Source: Candidatus Omnitrophota bacterium (lineage in GTDB: Bacteria > Omnitrophota > Gorgyraeia > Gygaellales > Profunditerraquicolaceae). From it: a DNA stretch of 5,241 nt. The translations under genes and the position numbers were made by a program. Shown here piece after piece: positions 1 to 5,241 of the stretch; the stretch's first letter is position 1; each line of letters begins with the position of its first letter. The stretch lies in contig JAQTZX010000061.1 of assembly GCA_028687525.1 (NCBI GenBank), positions 2,045 to 7,285 of the forward strand. The letters run 5' to 3'. The notes below the pieces were generated by a model that was not told where the DNA came from, did not search any database, and worked only from the letters and a program-made list of their open reading frames with translations.

Positions 1-503
1 CACTGATCGCCTTCCAGCGAAGGCGTGGCAATAAACGGGGGATATCCGTACGCGGCCAATACCGCCTTCTTGCTCATCCCCGCGGCGATCGTTCCTTTTT
101 TTATGTTCGCCTGCTCTTCCCCGTTGAATTGACGCAGGGAAGTCTCCTGTGGAGAAAAATAGCGCGGAAAAATCTCGCTCAATGGTAAAACACTATGTTT
201 CAGCATATACTGGATCGTGTATTGCTTACCATCCTCGGTAGTAAAAACGACTGCTCTCCCGCTAAGGTTTCCGATCGTGACCTTGCTGTTGATAGGAATG
301 ATCACCCCTTTATGATAGTTGGTTGTCGGTATTTCTTTGGGAGCGGTATTTTCTTTATTCATCTCATACCAGATATTGACCGCGGTATAGTACGTCTTTC
401 CCGCGGGATTCTCCCCCTTGTCCTTCCCCGCGAAAACAGCGGGTACCGCAATTAAACTAACAGCAAAAACAACCGCGAGCGCGCACCATCTTTTAAACCC
501 CAT
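1..503 (-). CDS. Exported protein with BamE-like domain (partial, 3' end outside window)
   Basis: This is an open frame of 167 codons from an ATG at 503, with no stop before the left edge, so the C-terminus is missing. The start is well supported: AAGGAGG (509-515) ends 5 nt before the ATG. Residues 1-25 look like a Sec signal peptide: basic residues (K4, R5), a hydrophobic run to about residue 24, then a likely cleavage after AVFA, giving a mature start GKDKG. There is no lipobox Cys at the cleavage point, so it is probably a soluble periplasmic protein and not a lipoprotein. Residues 35-125 hold beta-rich sequence that I do not recognise. Residues 134-167 (IKKGTIAAGMSKKAVLAAYG, then a YPP/TPSLEGDQ stretch) match the 'G.I..GMSKeeVl...G.P' signature of BamE/SmpA-like folds. 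The domain call is from family knowledge and the function is unknown. It follows the polyketide-type operon on the same strand but is separated from it by a hairpin, so it may be its own transcription unit. Confidence 0.85.
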   Translation of the reverse strand, partial: MGFKRWCALAVVFAVSLIAVPAVFAGKDKGENPAGKTYYTAVNIWYEMNKENTAPKEIPTTNYHKGVIIPINSKVTIGNLSGRAVVFTTEDGKQYTIQYMLKHSVLPLSEIFPRYFSPQETSLRQFNGEEQANIKKGTIAAGMSKKAVLAAYGYPPFIATPSLEGDQ

Positions 504-508
504 AGACG

Positions 509-515
509 CCTCCTT
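509..515 (-). promoter_or_regulatory. Strong Shine-Dalgarno site of the BamE-like gene
   Basis: The minus strand reads AAGGAGG followed by 5 nt and then the ATG at 503. This is the strongest ribosome binding site in the window and fixes the start of the exported protein. The inverted repeat begins only a few bases upstream (arm edge at 520), so the hairpin, if formed in mRNA, would sit immediately next to this site. Confidence 0.8.
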
Positions 516-519
516 TTTG

Positions 520-589
520 AAAAAAGGGGACGGTTCTATTTTTTCGAGCCCCTGTTTGCCGGTTAAAAAATAGAACCGTCCCCTTTTTT
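520..589. repeat. Perfect 25-bp inverted repeat; REP-like element and/or bidirectional terminator
   Basis: The arms are 520-544 and 565-589, identical in inverse orientation over 25 bp, around a 20-nt spacer (545-564). Each arm has the layout A6-GGGGACGGTTCTA-T6, so the GC core is flanked by A and T tracts on both sides. Read from either strand the structure is a GC-containing stem ending in a U run, which is how a bidirectional intrinsic terminator looks. It lies just after the ketosynthase operon (stop at 629-631) and just before the SD of the next gene. A GGGGACGGTTCT core also recalls dispersed REP-like palindromes associated with IS200-like/RAYT transposases, a resemblance I draw from memory. 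No transposase is present here. The inverted repeat is directly seen; termination and mobility are inference. Confidence 0.9.
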
Positions 590-591
590 TT

Positions 592-607
592 AACCGTCCG
601 TTTTTTT
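592..607. repeat. Degenerate half-copy of the palindrome arm
   Basis: AACCGTCCGTTTTTTT at 592-607 repeats AACCGTCCCCTTTTTT (574-589) of the right-hand arm, with the same AACCGTCC core and T run but a shortened cytosine stretch. It lies 18 bp away in the same orientation. It may be the remnant of a second repeat unit or a slippage product. It lies between the operon stop (629) and the intact palindrome. Confidence 0.55.
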
Positions 608-628
608 CTGTTCTCCGATCGACAGTCT

Positions 629-1633
629 TCAGAACGATATGCGTATCCGCCTAACATCTCCCCGGCACCCCAAAGCGATGCAATCAACGCTGCGGCGGCA
701 TCCGGATTCATATTCGCCGTGTGTGAAATCCGGGTGAGGAACAAGCCTTGTTTTCACAATCACCGCTCCCGCCGCCAGCGAAAATGCGAGTTGTCCGGGC
801 ATAGTACCGAAAAGAGCGGCAAAACTCATTGCCGGCCCCGCAGCAAAACGCTTATACGCGGTTTCATCTCCGATAAAACCATCGGCAGCCAAAACATTCG
901 AATCAGCCGAAGTCTCCATGCCATTACCCGAAAAATCAGCAATCCCGGGGTATCCTGCCGCTTGTTCGGCGCTCAAGAGGAAAAAAACCGCCCCTTCTCC
1001 CGGCACGGCCTCCGCCGAGGGAGAAAACGCAAACGGCTTTATCCTGCCTTCTCCGGACATAGTAAGTTTCCTGCCCGCGATATGCTCAAAGACCGGGCCG
1101 CATTCGTCAACGGCCCCCACCAATACATACGAAACTTTTTTTTCTGCAAGCCAGGACTGTGCCGTAAGCAAAGCCTCATAAAAAGCGGAATTGAAACGGG
1201 TCAGGGTCAATGTCGGCCCGTGTATCTGCAAAACCAGGGATATATACGAAGCGGCGGCATTATGCACCGAATGAGAAAAAGTAGTGGGAGAAACCTCGCT
1301 TTGCCGGTATGCAAGCATATCGTCAAGAAATTTAAAAGTGGTGGCGTGCGGGCCGAATCCGGTAGCGACGATAAGCCCGGTACTTCCCTGAATTCCCCGG
1401 GATAAACCGCCGTCCACGGCCGCGTCCACGGCGGCGGCCGCCGCCATACGGCTGAAACGGTCGGTGCGGCGCAAATCCTTTGAAATGGATCGATCGCGAA
1501 TGGCTTCATCGGATACACGGTACACGCGCGGGTATCCCCCCTCCGGAGGACGCCATCCTTCGGATAATGCCTGCCGTAAAACCGCCACTCCTCTCCCGCG
1601 GTTAAAAACAATACCGATACCGTTTATATACAT
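629..1633 (-). CDS. Ketosynthase-like protein lacking the catalytic Cys (chain-length-factor-like partner)
   Basis: The protein has 334 aa with a thiolase-fold beta-ketoacyl synthase layout, shorter than typical ketosynthases (about 400 aa). Recognisable parts are the N-terminal strand (INGIGIV, 3-9), GLIVATGFGP (86-95), the dimer-interface region with SHSVHNAAASYISL (120-133), and VLVGAVDECG (170-179). Aligning GPTLTLTRFNSAF (139-151) with GPRVTVVNACSSG of the neighbouring ketosynthase puts Asn148 at the nucleophilic Cys. The NAHGT and KGYTGH motifs are also absent; the equivalent of the second His looks like Thr277. It should therefore not condense on its own. Short, Cys-less ketosynthase-like proteins (Ketoacyl-synt_2 type) pair with an active ketosynthase in aryl polyene systems as chain-length factors, and I infer the same here. 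Its ATG overlaps the ketosynthase stop by one base (TAATG), with AAAGGG upstream. The C-terminal strands (VDCIALGCRG, 316-325) fit the fold, so I see no frameshift. Confidence 0.88.
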   Translation of the reverse strand: MYINGIGIVFNRGRGVAVLRQALSEGWRPPEGGYPRVYRVSDEAIRDRSISKDLRRTDRFSRMAAAAAVDAAVDGGLSRGIQGSTGLIVATGFGPHATTFKFLDDMLAYRQSEVSPTTFSHSVHNAAASYISLVLQIHGPTLTLTRFNSAFYEALLTAQSWLAEKKVSYVLVGAVDECGPVFEHIAGRKLTMSGEGRIKPFAFSPSAEAVPGEGAVFFLLSAEQAAGYPGIADFSGNGMETSADSNVLAADGFIGDETAYKRFAAGPAMSFAALFGTMPGQLAFSLAAGAVIVKTRLVPHPDFTHGEYESGCRRSVDCIALGCRGDVRRIRISF

Positions 1634-2802
1634 TATTCCCTTTCAACCACCAAAGCGGCATTATTGCCTCCAAAGGCCAGAGAAGTCGAAACCGCGTACC
1701 TGCCGGATATCGAGGTAACGGAAGTTACCGGTTCAAAAGGTATCTCCGGATCTTTATTGCGGAACCCCGCGCTCGCCGGAATCCATCCTTCCCGTAAACC
1801 CAAAGCGGTAAAAACCGCTTCCAGCCCGCCGGCCGCTCCCAGGGCGTGGCCGGTATATCCTTTTGTTGAGAGGATACGCGCCGAACGGCCGAGAATACGC
1901 GCCAGGGCATTGCCTTCCGCTCTATCGTTATCGCGGGTGGCGGTGCCGTGAGCGTTGACAAAACTTACCTCTCCCGCATCCACCTGTGCTTCCGCCAATG
2001 CCTGCTTCACCGCAAATTCCAATCCGCTCCCGTCAGGGCGCGGCGCGGTCAGATGATACGCGTCGGCGGCCTCCCCGTATCCGGAAACGAATAGTCCGGG
2101 ATGGATATTACGGTTACGCGCGTGTTCACTTTTTTCAAGTATCACGATCCCCGCCCCTTCTCCTAAATTAAGCCCTTTCCGGTCGCGGTCAAACGGAGCG
2201 CAAAATTCCGGGCTCACCACCCCCAGCGAAGCAAAACCGCAATAAGGCACCTGATTAAGCTCATCGGCTCCTCCGGCGATCACTATATCACAATATCCCG
2301 CGCGCAGCCATGAACACCCCAGACCTATAGCGTCGGTGCCGGAAGAACAGGCGTTCACCACGGTAACCCGGGGGCCATTCGCCCGCACATATTCCGAGAT
2401 CGCTTCGGCGAGATTACTCTTTAAATACCGGTCAATCGAAAACAAAGGCATGTCCCCGGTTTTTTTATACAGAGTATAAGCGCCGATATCATTCAACTGG
2501 CTGGCAACCGTTGTCCCCAGGCATACTCCCGCACGGCAGGAATCCAGTCTCTTGCCAAGGCCGGCTTCATGAAGGGCCTCTTCCACCGCATGCAGACAAA
2601 GCGCGAACGTGCGCATGACACCGGCAGGACAATGAACCCCACGGGCTTCAAACGCCGGATAAACAAGCGAAGTGGGAAACAAAGTTACCCTCCCGGCATT
2701 GCGGCTGCCCCGGCGGAACCCTTCCAGCGTTTCCGGCACACTGTTTCCAAGCGCCGAAACGGCACCCAGGCCGGTTATGGCGATCGATAAACTACGTTTC
2801 AT
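1633..2802 (-). CDS. Beta-ketoacyl-ACP synthase, FabF/KAS II-like, aryl polyene-type
   Basis: The protein has 389 aa and is complete. It catalyses decarboxylative condensation of an ACP-bound extender (normally malonyl-ACP) with an acyl thioester, in the cytoplasm. The N-terminus shows the standard ITGLGAVSALGN (9-20). The nucleophile is Cys152 in VVNACSSGTDA (148-158). The decarboxylation histidines are His285 in NAHGTATRD (283-291) and His319 in STKGYTGHALGAAGG (312-326), with Lys314. The terminal loop is AFGGNNAALVVE (376-387). GEGAGIVILEK (214-224) is also typical. All catalytic residues are present. The start ATG overlaps the stop of the ACP gene (ATGA, 2799-2802), with only a weak AGGA about 12 nt upstream, so translation is probably coupled. 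Its 3' end overlaps the chain-length-factor-like gene by one base. Adjacent ACP and Cys-less partner genes argue for a specialised type II polyketide role and against housekeeping FabF; this is inference. Confidence 0.95.
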   Translation of the reverse strand: MKRSLSIAITGLGAVSALGNSVPETLEGFRRGSRNAGRVTLFPTSLVYPAFEARGVHCPAGVMRTFALCLHAVEEALHEAGLGKRLDSCRAGVCLGTTVASQLNDIGAYTLYKKTGDMPLFSIDRYLKSNLAEAISEYVRANGPRVTVVNACSSGTDAIGLGCSWLRAGYCDIVIAGGADELNQVPYCGFASLGVVSPEFCAPFDRDRKGLNLGEGAGIVILEKSEHARNRNIHPGLFVSGYGEAADAYHLTAPRPDGSGLEFAVKQALAEAQVDAGEVSFVNAHGTATRDNDRAEGNALARILGRSARILSTKGYTGHALGAAGGLEAVFTALGLREGWIPASAGFRNKDPEIPFEPVTSVTSISGRYAVSTSLAFGGNNAALVVERE

Positions 2803-3080
2803 TTTTTCACGTTTTCCTGAATGTAGCGCGCCAGGGTGTCCACGGAATAAAATATTTTTTTGCCCTGGTTCATATCCCTGACCTCAAGGCCCCAGTTACG
2901 CTGCAGCAAGACCACGATCTCTACCGCATCCAGAGAATCCAAACCAAGCCCTTCGCCGAAAAGTACCTCGTCATCCTTGATATTTTTCGGATCTACTCCT
3001 TCCAACGAAAGGTGAGAAACCAGAAGCCCCTTGAGTTTTTCACGTATCTGTGCTAATTCCTGTTCTTTTGTGTCCGGCAT
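2799..3080 (-). CDS. Acyl carrier protein
   Basis: This is a 93-aa acidic, helical protein that carries the growing acyl chain on a 4'-phosphopantetheine arm. The attachment site is Ser49 in GLGLDSLDAVEIVVLLQ (44-60), the classic DSL motif at the start of helix II. The preceding FGEGLGLDS and the C-terminal SVDTLARYIQENV (79-91) fit helices II to IV of the family. Phosphopantetheinyl transferase is needed for activity and is not encoded in this window. The gene starts 3 nt after the stop of the glycosyltransferase/acyltransferase, and its SD lies inside that gene's last codons. Its own stop overlaps the ketosynthase start as ATGA. The immediate neighbours suggest it is the dedicated carrier for the ketosynthase pair, with the acyltransferase as a possible acceptor of its cargo. 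Confidence 0.95.
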   Translation of the reverse strand: MPDTKEQELAQIREKLKGLLVSHLSLEGVDPKNIKDDEVLFGEGLGLDSLDAVEIVVLLQRNWGLEVRDMNQGKKIFYSVDTLARYIQENVKK

Positions 3081-3083
3081 AGT

Positions 3084-5153
3084 TTATTCTCCTTTTTTCC
3101 AGATGTCATGGAACAAAAAACATTGAAACGGATATTCCCTCACAAAATCCTCAAGCAGGCCGGCGTATTCTCCCAGCCACCTCTGCAGGCACTTTTTTTT
3201 ATCCCGCCCCTCGAAAACCGGCTCAAACACACGCGGTATACGCACCCGGTAACTTTTGTGCGCGGTCTTTGCGGCAAACAAAACCGCCGCCGGGCAATGA
3301 CTGCTTGCCGCGAAAACAAACGCTCCGTAAGGAAAGCGCGCGCGGGATCCTAAGAAGGAAACCTCCAAAGCCTCAAAAGAATACGGCCGGTCTCCCATAA
3401 TCGCGACCACTCCGCCCGCGTTCAAGGCGTTCACGATCTCCACCACCCCGCCGAGATAACCCTCCGGAGAGATAATCTTTATCCTCGCATTCTTCCGGTC
3501 GATTTCAAGATTTTCTTTCACCGCCCGGTTATCCTCCGGACGCATAAGAAGATACACGGTCCGCCCGATACCGGCAAGCGCGGTCATGGCGATCTGCCAG
3601 TTACCCATATGCGAAACCAGAAGTACGAACCCTTTTTCCCCTGCACACAGGCGTTTGAACGTATCCGGTTCATCCAAGCGCAAGTCAAACTTCACCGCGC
3701 CGCTGACAGCGGCATAGCGGTCGATCAACTGCCGGCCCTGGCTGACAAAAAGCCGGTACACCCGCCCGAAAAGCCGGAACTCCGGGACTCCGGGGAACCG
3801 GCGCCGCAGATAGGCAAACGCGCCCCTGCGCGCCGCAGGGTCAAAAAGCACATAGTGCAGGGCCACGCCGTAGAGAAGAATATAGGCGCCGCGCAAACCG
3901 GAGAAGCGCACCAACACTTTAAAAAACCAGAATCCCAGGGCATTGCCCCGGCGGCGGACGACCATCCTGCGCTCCCGAGTATCCGTAAAAACCAACCCCT
4001 TTTTTTGCATCCGTCCGGAGGCAAAGAAAACAATCACGCTCACCAACACTGCCAAAAGCGGGGCAAGGATGAGCGAACCCAAAAACCATTCCCACAATCT
4101 TCCCGGTATATCCCCGAATACCGCCTGCCAGGAAACCTCGGTCAGCCACGTCCCGTAAAGCATATAATGCCCCAACTCGATACAGGCCACCGGCACGAAC
4201 GGCGGCATGCAGATATTTTGAATGGCAAGAGCCATTATTTTGTTAAGATGCAGCCGGGAAGCCACATACAGGATGACCAGCGTATGCATTGAGACAAGCG
4301 GCAGGACTCCGAAAAGTACGCCCACAAAAGTGGACGCGGCCAGTCCGGACGGGGTGGCATGTTCCTTCAAAAGGGCGCGCATGAACATCCCCGGGTGGCG
4401 CATGAATTCCGTATATCCGGTTAAAGGAGCTTTTTTAACCAGCCGCCGGTGCGGCAAAGGAATCAACCGCCTGAACACCAGCCGCGCATGTAATAATGTC
4501 AGGCGAAGGTTGTCCGCAAACGGACGAAAACTGGAAGCGCGTTCGCGAGGCTCAGGATACCATACCCCCACCGGAACTCCGGCGAGTTTAAAACCCGCCC
4601 AGGAAGCCCTGGTAAGGACTTCGGCCTCGAAATCATACCGGTTCCCCGGCACCGGTAACCGTTCCAGCATATCCACCGGGTAGGCGCGGAATCCGCTCTG
4701 GGTATCATTCAGCACCGCGCCGGTTTCCACCCTAAGCCAGAAATTCGAAAACGCGCGTCCGAATTTACTCCGGGCCGGGACATTACTCACGCTGAAATCC
4801 CGCGCGCCCACAAGCAGTGTCTGATCATCAAGTGCCTCTAAAAAACGCGGAATATCACCGGCAAAATGCTGGCCGTCCGCGTCAACCGTAATCATGAAAC
4901 GTCCCTGCTGTCCCCGGATGTACGAAAGCGCGGTTTTCAATGCCGCGCCCTTGCCGAGATTACACTCATGGCGCAGGACCTCTACCTGACTTCCCCGCAT
5001 CAATCCGGAAATATCCGCGTCAGTAGAACCGTCATCAATCACCAACACCCGGGAGACATACTTCCGGCAATCATTCGCCACCTTCACCACGGTAGCGGCG
5101 TTATTATAAACGGGGATGACGCACCAAATCTGGTCGAGCGTGATCTCAAGCAT
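3084..5153 (-). CDS. Trifunctional membrane protein: GT2 glycosyltransferase - DUF2062 - LpxL/HtrB-type acyltransferase
   Basis: The protein has 689 aa with three parts. Residues 8-220 form a GT-A family 2 glycosyltransferase: CVIPVYNN (11-18), VIDDGSTD (38-45), the metal/nucleotide-sugar motif DADGQH (91-96) and NDTQSGFRAYP (149-159), most like dolichyl/polyprenyl-phosphate sugar transferases. Residues about 245-385 resemble DUF2062, with hydrophobic segments near 271-298, 304-333 and 358-378 that should anchor it in the inner membrane. Residues about 405-685 resemble lipid A acyltransferases: VSHMGNWQIAM (513-523) at the HX4(D/E) site, MGDRPYS (586-592) and FLGSRARFPYG (600-610). His515 is present, but the acidic partner is Gln520. 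The start is constrained by an in-frame TGA at 5157-5159, two codons upstream, making 5153 the first possible ATG; no strong SD precedes it. GT/acyltransferase fusions occur in aryl polyene clusters. I infer transfer of a sugar and of the ACP-bound acyl chain to a lipid acceptor; the substrates cannot be read from the sequence. Confidence 0.93.
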   Translation of the reverse strand: MLEITLDQIWCVIPVYNNAATVVKVANDCRKYVSRVLVIDDGSTDADISGLMRGSQVEVLRHECNLGKGAALKTALSYIRGQQGRFMITVDADGQHFAGDIPRFLEALDDQTLLVGARDFSVSNVPARSKFGRAFSNFWLRVETGAVLNDTQSGFRAYPVDMLERLPVPGNRYDFEAEVLTRASWAGFKLAGVPVGVWYPEPRERASSFRPFADNLRLTLLHARLVFRRLIPLPHRRLVKKAPLTGYTEFMRHPGMFMRALLKEHATPSGLAASTFVGVLFGVLPLVSMHTLVILYVASRLHLNKIMALAIQNICMPPFVPVACIELGHYMLYGTWLTEVSWQAVFGDIPGRLWEWFLGSLILAPLLAVLVSVIVFFASGRMQKKGLVFTDTRERRMVVRRRGNALGFWFFKVLVRFSGLRGAYILLYGVALHYVLFDPAARRGAFAYLRRRFPGVPEFRLFGRVYRLFVSQGRQLIDRYAAVSGAVKFDLRLDEPDTFKRLCAGEKGFVLLVSHMGNWQIAMTALAGIGRTVYLLMRPEDNRAVKENLEIDRKNARIKIISPEGYLGGVVEIVNALNAGGVVAIMGDRPYSFEALEVSFLGSRARFPYGAFVFAASSHCPAAVLFAAKTAHKSYRVRIPRVFEPVFEGRDKKKCLQRWLGEYAGLLEDFVREYPFQCFLFHDIWKKGE
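3090..3095 (-). promoter_or_regulatory. Shine-Dalgarno site of the ACP, embedded in the upstream coding sequence
   Basis: The minus strand reads AAAGGA/GGAG across 3089-3095, then the TAA stop of the upstream gene (3084-3086), ACT and the ATG of the ACP. The site is formed by the codons for the last Lys-Gly-Glu residues of the glycosyltransferase/acyltransferase. Ribosomes finishing that gene would arrive directly at the ACP start, consistent with coupled expression. Confidence 0.65.
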
Positions 5154-5241
5154 GTATCAACATTGTGCTGAAAAACCCTCACCGGCAGCCTGATCGAAAA
5201 GTCCGGGACGCAAGAGACCGTTAGTTGCCGGTTAGCGGTTA
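5154..5241 (-). other. Leader upstream of the operon, with short GTTAG repeats; no gene supported
   Basis: All three minus-strand frames contain stops here (for example TGA at 5157-5159 and TAA near the right edge), so this is either an intergenic leader or holds only the last residues of an upstream gene ending near 5220-5241. No clear -35/-10 pair or terminator is visible. The right edge (5217-5241) carries imperfect direct repeats: CCGTTAG, CCGGTTAG and GCGGTTA on the plus strand. The operon may therefore begin further upstream, outside the window. Confidence 0.5.

Noticed and set aside
493..744. Minus-strand open frame of 83 codons across the palindrome
   Set aside because: It translates both arms of the palindrome (KGTVLFF and NRTVPFF stretches), overlaps the end of the ketosynthase-like gene in another frame, and overlaps the start of the BamE-like gene. 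This is a typical spurious frame over a REP-like repeat.
719..1405. Plus-strand open frame of 228 codons
   Set aside because: It lies opposite the ketosynthase-like gene and encodes a basic, low-complexity product with no recognisable motif; the minus-strand frame has clear family features.
1409..1446. GC-rich stretch with repeated GTCCACGGC
   Set aside because: It is explained by codons for an Ala/Val/Asp-rich helix (residues 63-76, AAAAAVDAAVDGG) and needs no separate element.
1207..1611. Possible frameshift in the ketosynthase-like gene (alternative minus-strand frame of 134 codons)
   Set aside because: The alternative frame carries no ketosynthase motif, while the main frame keeps fold-typical segments through to its C-terminus, so the gene appears intact.
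629..2802. Housekeeping fatty acid synthesis (fabF plus acpP)
   Set aside because: The second ketosynthase lacks the catalytic Cys and both His motifs, and the operon includes a glycosyltransferase/acyltransferase; neither fits a standard fab operon, although the KS itself is FabF-like.
3609..4292. Plus-strand open frame of 227 codons
   Set aside because: It is antisense to the DUF2062/acyltransferase region, rich in Arg, Pro, His and Gln, with no domain signal; it exists because the true gene's codon use leaves few stops on the opposite strand.

Overview
The window reads as part of a Gram-negative bacterial lipid/polyketide locus, moderately GC-rich and probably from an uncultured lineage. 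Nothing in the sequence fixes the taxon. An LpxL/HtrB-type acyltransferase and a BamE-like exported protein point to an outer membrane. An Omnitrophota or deltaproteobacterial-like source is only a guess. Every gene I can support lies on the minus strand, so transcription runs from the right end of the window to the left.

Layout in transcription order: (1) 5154-5241, a short leader with no supported gene. (2) 5153-3084, a large membrane protein fusing a family 2 glycosyltransferase, a DUF2062-type membrane segment and an LpxL/HtrB-type acyltransferase. (3) 3080-2799, an acyl carrier protein with a clear phosphopantetheine serine. (4) 2802-1633, a complete ketosynthase with its Cys-His-Lys-His residues. 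(5) 1633-629, a shorter, degenerate ketosynthase-like protein in which Asn stands where the catalytic Cys should be, as in a chain-length factor. (6) 628-504, a gap holding a perfect 25-bp inverted repeat. (7) 503-1, the start of an exported protein with a BamE-like domain that runs off the left edge.

Genes 2 to 5 are packed with a 3-nt gap, an ATGA overlap and a TAATG overlap, so they form one translationally coupled operon. The combination of glycosyltransferase/acyltransferase fusion, ACP, ketosynthase and chain-length-factor-like partner resembles part of the core of aryl polyene-type (APE-like) type II polyketide clusters. By inference, the ketosynthase pair extends an acyl chain held on the ACP, and the membrane fusion transfers the finished acyl group and/or a sugar to a lipid carrier destined for the outer membrane. 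No ketoreductase, dehydratase, starter-unit ligase, phosphopantetheinyl transferase or exporter is in this window, so the product cannot be read from it.

The most noteworthy points are the three-part glycosyltransferase-DUF2062-acyltransferase architecture, the HX4Q variant of the acyltransferase motif, the Cys-to-Asn ketosynthase partner, and the perfect palindrome between the operon and the BamE-like gene.
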